Assembly: GCA_020636915.1 (NCBI GenBank)
Contig: JACJWV010000013.1
Coordinates: forward strand, 62,001-126,000
Reading direction: 5' to 3'
DNA: 64,000 nucleotides
From: Nocardioides sp.
GTDB taxonomy: Bacteria; Actinomycetota; Actinomycetes; Propionibacteriales; Nocardioidaceae
In this document: positions 16,382 to 24,048 of the stretch, piece by piece
How the letters are laid out: each line of letters starts with the position of its first letter
Numbering within the stretch: position 1 is the first letter of the stretch
Notes under the pieces: model-generated
Told to the model about the DNA's origin: nothing
The model's database searches: none
What the model saw: the letters and a program-made list of their open reading frames with translations, nothing else
Translations under genes and position numbers: made by a program

Positions 16382-16809
16382 CCCGGCGGCTCCAGGCGCC
16401 GGGTGTAGCTCGGCACCGGGCCGTCGTCGTGCGGGTTGTCGGAGATCGTGTCCTGCGTCCGGAAGAGGTACGTCGCGAGCGCGACCCGCACCCACGCGGG
16501 TCCGCCCGCGCACGTCCGGGGCAGCACGATGCGCACCGTGTCCGCGGCGTAGTCGACATCGTGGTGCAGGCCGGGGCAGGCGAGCCGGTGCTCGGCGCGG
16601 TCGAGCAGCCGGTCCCGTCCACCCGGGTGCGCAGGGTCGACGGTGACGATCGCGCGGCGGAAGGGCCGGTCCGAGCGAACCCGCAGGGAGAAGTCCTGCC
16701 AGTGCCCGGCGCGGAGGTCGACGAACCGCAGCGTGGCCGTGACCGAGTCGGCCCCGTGCCGCACGGTCGCCAGGACGGTCGCCAGGAGGGTGATGGCCCG
16801 AGTCCTCAT
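16333..16809 (-). CDS. Hypothetical exported protein, antisense-overlapping rpfB 3' end
   Basis: A 158-residue frame with a weak hydrophobic N-terminus (MRTRAITLLATVLATVRHGA), then alternating strand-like segments (SVTATLRFVDL, FSLRVRSDR, RRAIVTVDPAH, DTVRIVLPRTC) as in small beta-sandwich secreted proteins of Nocardioides. It converges on rpfB and overlaps the last 49 bases of its coding strand. GTG 16818 is an alternative start. The assignment relies on coding style; I do not recognise the family. Confidence 0.5.
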   Translation of the reverse strand: MRTRAITLLATVLATVRHGADSVTATLRFVDLRAGHWQDFSLRVRSDRPFRRAIVTVDPAHPGGRDRLLDRAEHRLACPGLHHDVDYAADTVRIVLPRTCAGGPAWVRVALATYLFRTQDTISDNPHDDGPVPSYTRRLEPPGQRGRPSEAAQAGQAP

Positions 16810-16880
16810 GGCGACCACGGTCGTCGCCCCCGTGGTGTCCCGGTAGGGCCGCACGTCCCTGCCCCTCCAGGCACTCTGAC

Positions 16881-16886
16881 TACGCT
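16881..16886 (+). promoter_or_regulatory. -10 element of rsmA
   Basis: TACGCT lies 7 nt before the ATG of rsmA, consistent with a leaderless transcript separate from rpfB. Confidence 0.5.
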
Positions 16887-16893
16887 GGCGCCC

Positions 16894-17766
16894 ATGTCCG
16901 ACACGTCCGCGGGACCTCGCCTGCTCGGGCCGGCGGACGTTCGTGCGCTGGCGGCACGGCTCGACCTGCGGCCCACCAAGCAGCGCGGCCAGAACTTCGT
17001 CATCGACGCCAACACCGTGCGGCGCATCGTCCGTGAGTCCGGGGTCGGACCGGACGATGTCGTGGTCGAGGTCGGGCCAGGTCTCGGCTCCTTGACGCTG
17101 GCCCTGCTCGAGGTCGCCGGGCGGGTCGTCGCGATCGAGGTCGACGACAAGCTCGCCGGGCTGCTGCCGGAGACGATCGCGACCCACGCCCCCGGGCAGG
17201 CCGACCGGTTCGAGGTCGTCCTCGCCGACGCGATGCGCGTGACCGGGCTCCCCGGCCCACCCCCGACCGCGCTGGTGGCCAACCTGCCCTACAACGTCTC
17301 GGTCCCCGTGCTCCTGCACCTGCTCGCCCTGCTGCCCTCCCTCGAGCACGGCCTCGTCATGGTCCAGGCCGAGGTGGCCGACCGGCTGGCCGCCGTACCC
17401 GGCTCCAAGGTGTACGGCGTCCCCTCGGTCAAGGCCGCCTGGTACGCCGACGTCCGCCGGGCCGGTGCCGTCGGGCGCAACGTCTTCTGGCCGGCGCCCA
17501 ATGTCGACTCGGGCCTGGTCGCCTGGACCCGCCGCGACCCGCCGAGCACGACCGCGACGCGCGAGCAGGTCTTCGCGGTCGTGGACGCCGCGTTCGCCCA
17601 GCGCCGCAAGGCGCTGCGCGGGGTGCTGCGCGCGCTCGCCCCCGCCGCGGCGGTGGACGCGGCCCTGGAGGCCGCCGGGATCGACCCGCTGGCGCGCGGG
17701 GAGTCGCTGACGATCGACGACTTCGTCCGGCTCGCCGAGGCGTTGTCGCAGGAGTCCGCGCGGTGA
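16894..17766 (+). CDS. rsmA: 16S rRNA dimethyladenosine transferase RsmA (KsgA)
   Basis: It dimethylates A1518 and A1519 of 16S rRNA late in small-subunit assembly. The 290-residue protein shows KQRGQNFVIDANTVRRIV at the N-terminus, the SAM motif VVEVGPGLGSLTLALL, and the NLPYNVSVPVL catalytic loop (NLPY). The C-terminal helical domain contains AFAQRRKALRGVLRAL. The GTGA overlap with ispE indicates coupled translation. Confidence 0.96.
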   Translation: MSDTSAGPRLLGPADVRALAARLDLRPTKQRGQNFVIDANTVRRIVRESGVGPDDVVVEVGPGLGSLTLALLEVAGRVVAIEVDDKLAGLLPETIATHAPGQADRFEVVLADAMRVTGLPGPPPTALVANLPYNVSVPVLLHLLALLPSLEHGLVMVQAEVADRLAAVPGSKVYGVPSVKAAWYADVRRAGAVGRNVFWPAPNVDSGLVAWTRRDPPSTTATREQVFAVVDAAFAQRRKALRGVLRALAPAAAVDAALEAAGIDPLARGESLTIDDFVRLAEALSQESAR

Positions 17767-18671
17767 GCGAGCTGACCGTCCGCGCGCCCGCCAAGATCAA
17801 CCTCCACCTCGGCGTCGGCGCGCCGCGCGAGGACGGCTTCCATCCCCTGGTCACCGTCTACCAGGCGGTCGGGCTCTATGACGACCTGACCGCCCGGGCC
17901 GAGCCCGGGTGGACTCTGGACGTCGGGCTGCCCGACTGGATGCCGGCCGGCGCCGTACCCACCGGCGGCGAGAACATCGTCGACCGCGCCGCCGACCTGC
18001 TCGCCGCGCACCACGGGATCGAGCGCAGCGGTGCCGTGCACATCGCCAAGGCGATCCCGGTGGCGGGCGGCATGGCGGGCGGCTCGGCCGACGCCGCCGC
18101 CGCGCTGGTCGCGCTGGACCGGCTCTGGCAGCTGCGCACCCCCGACGAGGACCTCCTGCAGCTGGCCGCCCAGCTGGGCAGCGATGTGCCGTTCGCGCTG
18201 CTCGGTGGAACCGCGCTCGGCACCGGACACGGTGAGGTCGTCGAGCCGGTCGAGGACCGTGCCACCTGGTGGTGGGTGGTCGTCCCGTCCGAGTTCGGTC
18301 TCTCGACGCCCGAGGTCTACCGCCACTTCGACGAGATGTTCCCCGACGCCCCGGCCGACCCGGTCCCGGCCGACGCGCTGCTCCGCGCGATCGCCGACGC
18401 CGACGCGTGGACCCTGGCCGACGCGCTCCACAACGACCTCGAGGCGCCGGCCGTGGACCTGCGCCCCGAGCTCGGGGAGCTGATCGAGACCGGCGAGGCG
18501 GCCGGCGCGCTGCGCGGGATCGTGTCGGGCTCGGGACCGACCTGCGTCTTCCTCTGCGGCTCCGCCGACCACGCCCGCTCACTGGCGGCCGACCTGTCCG
18601 GCGCCGGTCACCCCGTCGTCCTCGCCGCCAACGGCCCGGTCGCGGGCGCCCACCTGGTCTCCTATGCCTGA
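17763..18671 (+). CDS. ispE: 4-diphosphocytidyl-2-C-methyl-D-erythritol kinase IspE
   Basis: A GHMP kinase that phosphorylates CDP-methylerythritol in the non-mevalonate isoprenoid pathway. The 302-residue protein opens with RAPAKINLHLGVG, carries the ATP loop PVAGGMAGGSADAAAALVAL, then SDVPFALLGGTALGTGHGE, and ends with SGSGPTCVFLC, the third GHMP motif. It starts with GTG overlapping rsmA by 4 bp and overlaps the ABC-F gene by 8 bp. Confidence 0.96.
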   Translation: MSELTVRAPAKINLHLGVGAPREDGFHPLVTVYQAVGLYDDLTARAEPGWTLDVGLPDWMPAGAVPTGGENIVDRAADLLAAHHGIERSGAVHIAKAIPVAGGMAGGSADAAAALVALDRLWQLRTPDEDLLQLAAQLGSDVPFALLGGTALGTGHGEVVEPVEDRATWWWVVVPSEFGLSTPEVYRHFDEMFPDAPADPVPADALLRAIADADAWTLADALHNDLEAPAVDLRPELGELIETGEAAGALRGIVSGSGPTCVFLCGSADHARSLAADLSGAGHPVVLAANGPVAGAHLVSYA

Positions 18672-20466
18672 CGCGCGCGCCAACCTCGTCAACCTCGAGC
18701 GGGTCTCCAAGTCGTACGGCGTCCGCCCGCTGCTCACCGACGTGTCCCTCGGCATCGGGGCCGGTGAGCGGATCGGCATCGTCGGCCGCAACGGCGACGG
18801 CAAGACGACGCTCCTGGAGGTGATGACCGGCTTGGAGGAGCCGGACGCCGGGCGGGTGTCGCGGCAGCGCGGGCTCCTGATCGGCTACCTCCACCAGGGC
18901 GACGAGCTCGAGGACACCCACTCGGTCCGCGAGGCGGTGCTCGGGGGGCGCTCCGACCACGAGTGGGCGGCCGACCCGCGCACCCGCGAGGTCGTCGAGG
19001 AGCTGCTCGCCGGCGTCGCTTTGGACCGGGCGGTCCTCGGCCTGTCCGGGGGTGAGCGCCGCCGCTGCTCGCTCGCGGCGCTGCTGCTCGGCGAGCACGA
19101 CCTCGTCGTACTGGACGAGCCGACCAACCACCTCGACGTCGAGGCCGTGGCCTGGCTGGCCCAGCACCTCGCGAACCGGCCATCGGCGCTGGTGGTGGTC
19201 ACCCACGACCGCTGGTTCCTCGACGCGGTGTGCCAGTGGACGTGGGAGGTGCACGACGGCGTGGTCGACGCCTACGAGGGCGGTTACGCCGCGTTCGTGC
19301 TCGCCAAGGCCGAACGGCAGCGGCAGGCGGCGGCGTCCGAGGTGCGGCGGCAGAACCTCGTGCGCAAGGAGCTGGCCTGGCTGCGCCGCGGCCCGCCGGC
19401 GCGGACCTCGAAGCCGAAGTTCCGCATCGATGCCGCCAACGCGCTCATCGAGGACGTCCCCCCGCCGCGGGACCGGATGGAGCTCCAGCGGTTCGCGACC
19501 CAACGGCTGGGCAAGGACGTCATCGACGTGGAGGACGTCGACCTGGTCCGCGGCGACCGTCAGCTGCTGTCCCACGCCACCTGGCGCCTCGGTCCCGGCG
19601 ACCGCGTCGGCATCGTGGGCGTCAACGGCGCCGGGAAGTCCTCGGTCCTCGGGCTGGTCGCGGGCGAGCTCGAGCCTGCGGCGGGGCGGGTCAGGCTCGG
19701 GCGGACGGTCGCCCTCCAGCACCTCAGCCAGCAGCTCGACGACCTCGACCCCGACGGCCGGGTGCTGCCGACCGTGGAGTCGATCCGCCGGGTCACCCGC
19801 ACGGCCGACGGCGAGATCACGGCGAGCGCGATGCTCGAGCGGTTCGGCTTCACCGGCGACCGGCTCACCGCACGCATCGGCGACCTCTCGGGCGGCGAGC
19901 GGCGCCGCTTCCAGATGCTCCGCCTGCTGCTGACCGAGCCCAACGTGCTGCTGCTCGACGAGCCGACCAACGACCTCGACATCGAGACCCTCAACGTCCT
20001 CGAGGACTTCCTGGACGGCTGGCCCGGGACCCTGGTCGTCGTCTCCCACGACCGCTACTTCCTCGAGCGCGTCACCGATTCGGTCTGGGCGCTGCTCGGC
20101 GACGGGCAGATCTCGATGCTCCCGCGCGGTGTCGACGAGTACCTGGAGCGCCGTGCCCGAGCAATGGAACGCCCAGGCACCGCGGCGGAGCCGATCCCGG
20201 TGCCTGAGCGTTCCACTGCTCAGCAAGCGGCGCCGAAGGCCAAGGCGGGCAGCGCCGAGGAGCGGGCCGCCCGCAAGACGCTGGCCCGACTCGACAAGCA
20301 GCTCGAGCGCATCGCCGAGCAGGAGTCGGTGCTCAACGCCGAGGTGCTCGAGCACGCCCAGGACTACGAGCGGCTCGCCGAGCTGTCGGCCCGCCTCTCC
20401 GAGCTGGCCGTCCAGAAGGACGAGCTGGAGCTGGAGTGGCTCGAGGCCGCCGAGCTGCTGGAGTAG
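18664..20466 (+). CDS. ABC-F family ATP-binding protein
   Basis: ABC-F proteins lack membrane domains and act on ribosomes (translation factors or antibiotic protection). The 600-residue protein has two ABC cassettes: Walker A GRNGDGKT (Asp where Gly-Ala is usual), LSGGERRR and LVVLDEPTNHLD in the first; GVNGAGKS, LSGGERRR and VLLLDEPTNDLD in the second. A P-site tRNA-interacting linker separates them and a charged coiled coil ends the protein (about 530-600). The segment between the second cassette and the coiled coil is encoded by a 23-bp inverted repeat. The same gene follows ispE in many actinobacteria, which favours a housekeeping role. Confidence 0.92.
   Translation: MPDARANLVNLERVSKSYGVRPLLTDVSLGIGAGERIGIVGRNGDGKTTLLEVMTGLEEPDAGRVSRQRGLLIGYLHQGDELEDTHSVREAVLGGRSDHEWAADPRTREVVEELLAGVALDRAVLGLSGGERRRCSLAALLLGEHDLVVLDEPTNHLDVEAVAWLAQHLANRPSALVVVTHDRWFLDAVCQWTWEVHDGVVDAYEGGYAAFVLAKAERQRQAAASEVRRQNLVRKELAWLRRGPPARTSKPKFRIDAANALIEDVPPPRDRMELQRFATQRLGKDVIDVEDVDLVRGDRQLLSHATWRLGPGDRVGIVGVNGAGKSSVLGLVAGELEPAAGRVRLGRTVALQHLSQQLDDLDPDGRVLPTVESIRRVTRTADGEITASAMLERFGFTGDRLTARIGDLSGGERRRFQMLRLLLTEPNVLLLDEPTNDLDIETLNVLEDFLDGWPGTLVVVSHDRYFLERVTDSVWALLGDGQISMLPRGVDEYLERRARAMERPGTAAEPIPVPERSTAQQAAPKAKAGSAEERAARKTLARLDKQLERIAEQESVLNAEVLEHAQDYERLAELSARLSELAVQKDELELEWLEAAELLE
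20159..20221. repeat. Inverted repeat inside the ABC-F gene
   Basis: Arms at 20159-20181 and 20199-20221 match at 21 of 23 positions around a 17-nt loop. Both mismatches would be G-U pairs in RNA from the opposite strand. The element encodes the low-complexity stretch of about residues 500-520 between the second ABC cassette and the coiled coil. A REP-like insertion tolerated in a linker is the likely origin. Confidence 0.75.
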
Positions 20467-20484
20467 CGCTGGGTTCGTCGCCGG

Positions 20485-20610
20485 CGGGCGGTGGGTGGTC
20501 CACCTTTCCCGAGCGGGACTCGGTGGACAGCTCACCGCTCCCGGGGCTTGCGGCGGGCGGGCGGTGGGTGGTCCACCTTCCCGAGCGGGACTCGGTGGAC
20601 AGCTCACCGC
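20485..20610. repeat. Two tandem copies of a 54-nt hairpin element
   Basis: Copy 1 (20485-20538) and copy 2 (20558-20610) differ by one T and are 19 bases apart. Each folds with GTCCACC/GGTGGAC arms, an inner CCGAG/CTCGG stem and outer GGCGGTG/CACCGCC pairing. They sit between the convergent ABC-F and MarR genes, which suits a double bidirectional terminator. Confidence 0.75.
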
Positions 20611-20624
20611 CGGCCCGCGGTCGC

Positions 20625-21125
20625 TCAGCCGGCGAACGGCGCGAGCAGCGTGCGCAGGAGCGCCGCGAGCCGGGTGCGGTCGCGGTCGGGGAGGTCGGCC
20701 AGGAACTTCTGCTCGGCCTCGAGGAGCGCCTCGAAGGCGGTGTCGACGGCGGCCTTGCCCTCCGGGGTCAGCCGGACCAGCACCCCCCGCCGGTCGTGCG
20801 GGTCGGGCAGCCGCTCGACCAGGCCCCGGGCCGCGAGGCGGTCGACCCGGTTGGTCATCGTCCCGCTGGTCACCAGGGTCTCGCGCAGCAGGCGGCCGGG
20901 GGAGAGCTCGTACGGCGTCCCGGCCCGGCGCAGCGCGGCCAGCACGTCGAACTCCCACGACTCCACGCGGGCCGCGGTGAACGCGTCGCGTCGGGCCAGG
21001 TCGAGGTGGCGGGCGAGCCGGCCGATCCGGCTGAACACCTCCACCGGGGCGAGCTCGAGGTCGGGACGCTCGCGCGCCCACGCCTCGACGAGCTCGTCGA
21101 CCTCGTCCCTCACCGGGTCCGCCAC
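20625..21125 (-). CDS. MarR family transcriptional regulator
   Basis: A 166-residue winged-helix repressor. SWEFDVLAALRRAGTPYELS and the recognition region LVTSGTMTNRVDRLAARGLVER are typical, followed by the wing DPHDRRGVLVRLTPEG. The start is GTG 21125. It diverges from the methyltransferase gene, and two matching palindromes lie between the two start codons. It therefore probably represses itself and the methyltransferase/VOC genes. Confidence 0.9.
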   Translation of the reverse strand: MADPVRDEVDELVEAWARERPDLELAPVEVFSRIGRLARHLDLARRDAFTAARVESWEFDVLAALRRAGTPYELSPGRLLRETLVTSGTMTNRVDRLAARGLVERLPDPHDRRGVLVRLTPEGKAAVDTAFEALLEAEQKFLADLPDRDRTRLAALLRTLLAPFAG

Positions 21126-21154
21126 GCCGCCATCGTATCCGACTCCATCGAGAA

Positions 21155-21200
21155 TCTTGACATCAAGACAAGCACGACGCAGGATATCTCGACGTCAAGA
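21155..21200. promoter_or_regulatory. Paired MarR operators
   Basis: TCTTGA-CA-TCAAGA (21155-21168) is a perfect palindrome, and TCTCGA-CG-TCAAGA (21187-21200) is a second copy with one mismatch. They lie 32 bp apart, about three helical turns, in the 93-bp gap between the divergent MarR and methyltransferase genes. The symmetry and TTGA/TCAA half-sites are typical of MarR binding sites. Confidence 0.7.
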
Positions 21201-21218
21201 CATCTGTGAGGAGACGTG

Positions 21219-22013
21219 ATGGCACACACCTGGGACCCCGAGCGGTACCTCGCCTTCGCCGACGAGCGCAGCCGGCCGTTCGTCGACCTCCTGGCGCGTG
21301 TCGGGGCAGCCGCGCCGCGGACCGTCGTCGACCTCGGCTGCGGGCCGGGCAACCTGACGGCGCTGCTGGCCGACCGGTGGCCGGACGCGGAGGTGCTCGG
21401 GCTGGACTCGAGCCCCGAGATGGTCGAGCGGGCTCGCGCGACCGCGGAGGGGGTGACCTTCGAGGTCGCCGACCTCCGCGACTGGGCGCCGCTCTCGACG
21501 GGCCCGACCACCGGAGCGGTCGACGTGCTGGTCTCCAACGCCACGCTCCAGTGGGTGCCCGACCACCTCGACCTGCTGCCGCGGTTGGTCGACGCGGTCG
21601 CCCCCGGCGGGTGGCTCGGGTTCCAGGTGCCCGCGAACTTCGACGAGCCCAGCCACACCATCCGCACGGAGCTTGCCGCCGAGGAGCCCTACCTCGCTCA
21701 CACGGAGGGCGTCGCCGTGCCCAGCAGCCACGACCCGGGCACCTACCTCGAGGTGCTCGCCGAGCTCGGCTGCCGGGTCGACGCCTGGGAGACGACGTAC
21801 CTCCACGTCCTCACCGGCCCCGACCCGGTCTTCACCTGGGTCTCCGGCACCGGCGCCCGCCCGACCCTGCAGGCGCTGCCCGACGACCTGCGCCCGGAGT
21901 TCGAGGCCGAGTTCCGCGAGCGGCTCGCGGCGGCCTACCCCGAGCACCCGTACGGCGTCGTGCTGCCGTTCCGCCGGGTCTTCGTCGTCGCCCGGGTCGG
22001 TGCGGCGTCGTGA
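21219..22013 (+). CDS. Trans-aconitate 2-methyltransferase-like SAM methyltransferase
   Basis: A 264-residue class I methyltransferase. WDPERYLAFADERSRPFVDLL at the N-terminus is characteristic of Tam. The SAM site VVDLGCGPGNLTALLAD, SNATLQWVPDH and the C-terminal FRRVFVVARV match the family. Tam esterifies trans-aconitate, a spontaneous inhibitor of aconitase. ATG 21219 has GAGGAG five bases upstream; the GTG just before it is an alternative. It is co-transcribed with a VOC gene (GTGA overlap). Confidence 0.85.
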   Translation: MAHTWDPERYLAFADERSRPFVDLLARVGAAAPRTVVDLGCGPGNLTALLADRWPDAEVLGLDSSPEMVERARATAEGVTFEVADLRDWAPLSTGPTTGAVDVLVSNATLQWVPDHLDLLPRLVDAVAPGGWLGFQVPANFDEPSHTIRTELAAEEPYLAHTEGVAVPSSHDPGTYLEVLAELGCRVDAWETTYLHVLTGPDPVFTWVSGTGARPTLQALPDDLRPEFEAEFRERLAAAYPEHPYGVVLPFRRVFVVARVGAAS

Positions 22014-22366
22014 GGCTCCATCACGTGCAGCTCGCCTGCCCGCCGGGCGGCGAGGACGACGCCCGCCGCTTCTGGGTCGAGGGGCTCGGGATGGCCGAGG
22101 TGGAGAAGCCCGCCGACCTCCGGGGCCGCGGTGGGGCCTGGTTCCGCGCCGGGTCCGCCGAGATCCACGTCGGTGTCGATGAGCCGTTCGCCCCGGCGCG
22201 CAAGGCGCACCCGGCCGTGGTCGTCGACGACCTCGAGGGCACGGCGGCGCGGCTGGAGTCCCTGGGTTTCGCGGTGGTCTGGACCGAGCGGCACACCTTC
22301 CCCGGATGGGAGCGCTGCCACACCGTCGATGCCCATGGCAACCGCGTCGAGCTGCTGGGCGTGTGA
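22010..22366 (+). CDS. VOC/glyoxalase family protein
   Basis: A 118-residue single-module vicinal-oxygen-chelate protein. LHHVQLACPPGGEDDARRFW starts the first beta-alpha-beta-beta-beta unit and HTVDAHGNRVELLGV ends the second with the usual metal-ligand Glu. The start is GTG overlapping the methyltransferase stop. The reaction is unknown; co-expression with the methyltransferase under the MarR operators is inferred. Confidence 0.82.
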   Translation: MRLHHVQLACPPGGEDDARRFWVEGLGMAEVEKPADLRGRGGAWFRAGSAEIHVGVDEPFAPARKAHPAVVVDDLEGTAARLESLGFAVVWTERHTFPGWERCHTVDAHGNRVELLGV

Positions 22367-22379
22367 CAGTCTCTGACGT

Positions 22380-22733
22380 GTGGAAGCGGACTCCGCGCGG
22401 CAGGCGTGCTCGTTCTGCGGCGAGCCCGGCCGACGCGACCAGCCGATGGTCGGCGGCCTCGGCGCCTTCATGTGCGGCACCTGCCTCGACTACTACGCCG
22501 GGGTGGTGGCCGAGGTGCGGCGTACCGGTGTCGAACGGCCGCCGCCCTGGCACGACATGTCCGACGCCGACCTGCTAGGCAAGCTCCCGCTGATCGCCGA
22601 GACCGGTGCACAGGTGGACCGGTTCATGATCGAGTGGGTCCGGATGCTGCGCACCCGCAACATCTCCTGGGCCGAGATCGGCCGCGCGCTGGGGGTCACG
22701 CGCCAGGCCGCCTGGGAGCGGTTCGCGGGCTGA
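22380..22733 (+). CDS. ClpX-type C4 zinc finger protein with HTH-like C-terminus
   Basis: A 117-residue protein with CSFCGEPGRRDQPMV and FMCGTCLDYY, the CxxC...CxxC pattern of the zinc-binding domain of ClpX, but without an AAA+ module. The C-terminus NISWAEIGRALGVTRQAAWERF reads as a helix-turn-helix. A small regulator is likely and the target is unknown. GTG 22380 lies 14 bases after the VOC stop. Confidence 0.78.
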   Translation: MEADSARQACSFCGEPGRRDQPMVGGLGAFMCGTCLDYYAGVVAEVRRTGVERPPPWHDMSDADLLGKLPLIAETGAQVDRFMIEWVRMLRTRNISWAEIGRALGVTRQAAWERFAG

Positions 22734-22808
22734 CGCCCCCCGCGAGGCCGGCAGCGTCACGGCGGCCCGGTCACGACACACCCCCGTGGTGCCGCCGACC
22801 GAGCCGCC

Positions 22809-22845
22809 GTCAGGGGCAGCCTGACAAACGTCAGGACCCCCTGAC
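22809..22845. terminator. Convergent-end hairpin
   Basis: GTCAGGGG..CCTGAC pairs with GTCAGG.CCCCCTGAC around AAAC. The stop codon of the phosphotransferase gene is part of the right arm. It separates two convergent genes. Confidence 0.6.
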
Positions 22846-23850
22846 AAGTCCGAGCGTCCCGAGGTCCCGGATCGCGGTGCACGAGCGGGTCACCATCGCG
22901 GCGAACATCCGGTCCCCTCGCTCGGTCCGCGCGCCGTACGCGCAGCCGAAGACGGCCACCAGCGGACCCTGCAGCATCGCGAAGACGTAGTCGTCGAAGG
23001 TCTGGTCCACCGAGTAGTCCGCCACGCCGTACGGCGTGAGCGCGGCGTGGTAGGCGGCGACCAGGTCCCGCTCGTGGGACCGGCGGTCCGCCGGCAGGAG
23101 GCTGGTGCCGAGGAAGAACGCCAGGTCGCGCGCGGGCAGCGCCAGGCTGAGCGTCTGGAAGTCGACGGCGACGACGCCGGCGGAGCCGTCGGCCGGGAAC
23201 ATCAGGTTGTCGAGGCGGTAGTCCCCGTGCACGAGCGCGAACCGGTCGGCACGGGCCAGGGCCCACTGCTCGCAGACCGCGACGCACGCGCGCAGGGTGT
23301 CGGCGTCCTCGGGCGAGACCAGCTCGCCCAGCTCCTCCAGGAACAGCTCGGTCGCCGGTCCGTAGAGCTCGGCCAGCAGCGCCGCGTCCTCGGCCCCGTT
23401 GAGCGAGAGCCCCTCGACCTCGAGCAGGGTCGGGTCGCTCCAGCGGGGGCCGTGCAGGCCGGCCAGGTTCACCACGGCCTCGCGCGCCTGGTCGACGGTG
23501 CAGCCGGCCAGCTGGTCGCCGGGGCGGTGGGACGCCAGGTCCTCCAGCAGCAGCACGAAGTCGCCGGAGTCCGGGGACATCTCGGCGTGGTGGCAGGCCG
23601 GGACCCGGGCCGCGACCGTCGCCGCCAGCTGCTGGTAGAACCGGACCTCGCCGCGGTAGGCGCCGGCCATCATGTCCCGCGCCGCCGGGTCCGCGGCCGG
23701 CAGCTTGGCCAGGACCGTGCGGTCCCCGTCCATCCGGAGCCGGTAGCAGGTGCCGATCTGGCCGGTCCCGACCCTTGTGGCGCTCAGGTCTCGGACCGGG
23801 GTGCCCAGCGCCTGGGAGAGCCACGCGGGGGTGATGTCCTCGATGTTCAC
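22831..23850 (-). CDS. Phosphotransferase family protein (APH/ACAD10-like)
   Basis: A 339-residue protein kinase-like fold enzyme related to aminoglycoside phosphotransferases and the ACAD10/11 kinase domain. It shows VLAKLPAAD (phosphate-binding lysine), LLLEDL, the catalytic loop HGDYRLDN near residue 210 and VVAVDFQTLSL with the metal-binding Asp. Actinobacterial members of this subgroup often act in lipid or steroid breakdown, phosphorylating hydroxyacyl intermediates. A TAGAATGTGTTCT-like palindrome just upstream fits that setting. The substrate is inferred only. Confidence 0.82.
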   Translation of the reverse strand: MNIEDITPAWLSQALGTPVRDLSATRVGTGQIGTCYRLRMDGDRTVLAKLPAADPAARDMMAGAYRGEVRFYQQLAATVAARVPACHHAEMSPDSGDFVLLLEDLASHRPGDQLAGCTVDQAREAVVNLAGLHGPRWSDPTLLEVEGLSLNGAEDAALLAELYGPATELFLEELGELVSPEDADTLRACVAVCEQWALARADRFALVHGDYRLDNLMFPADGSAGVVAVDFQTLSLALPARDLAFFLGTSLLPADRRSHERDLVAAYHAALTPYGVADYSVDQTFDDYVFAMLQGPLVAVFGCAYGARTERGDRMFAAMVTRSCTAIRDLGTLGLVRGS

Positions 23851-23874
23851 CGGGGTGGCCAGCCGCTCACGAGG

Positions 23875-23888
23875 TAGAATGTGTTCTC
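23875..23888 (-). promoter_or_regulatory. TetR-type operator candidate
   Basis: TAGAATGTGTTCTC contains AGAA-TGTG-TTCT, close to the TAGAACNNGTTCTA palindromes bound by lipid-responsive TetR regulators such as KstR. It lies 25-38 bases upstream of the phosphotransferase start codon. Confidence 0.4.
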
Positions 23889-23909
23889 GTTCATGCGTGC
23901 GACGCTAGT

Positions 23910-24003
23910 GCGGGTTTCGGCTGTCAGCAGCCGAAACCCCCAGGACGCGCCGACCCGTCGCGGCGTGTCGTGAGGGTTCTGGCTGCCAGCAGCCGAAACC
24001 CGC
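23910..24003. repeat. Nested TTTCGGCTG/CAGCCGAAA hairpins
   Basis: GGGTTTCGGCTG-TCAG-CAGCCGAAACCC (23912-23939) is a perfect 12-bp hairpin. A second, imperfect copy lies at 23974-24001. The outermost arms GCGGGTTTCGGCTG (23910-23923) and 23990-24003 are also exact complements, so alternative pairings exist. The element occupies the divergent gap between the phosphotransferase and DUF4442 genes, so it is not a simple terminator. Confidence 0.75.
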
Positions 24004-24023
24004 AACCCGGGTGACGCCGCAAG

Positions 24024-24040
24024 TTACCGACAGGTAATGT
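24024..24040 (+). promoter_or_regulatory. Operator overlapping the -10 of the DUF4442 gene
   Basis: TTACC-GACA-GGTAA (24024-24037) is a perfect inverted repeat resembling TetR-family operators. It overlaps TAATGT (24035-24040), a -10 hexamer 8 nt before the ATG at 24049. Binding would occlude RNA polymerase. Confidence 0.5.
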
Positions 24041-24048
24041 CAGTCGGC

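Noticed and set aside
17851..21081. 1076-residue minus-strand frame
   Set aside because: Antisense to ispE and the ABC-F gene, which have complete motif sets; no domain is recognisable.
24037..24048. Upstream ATG for the DUF4442 gene
   Set aside because: It lies within the operator and -10 region, so it would not be in the message.
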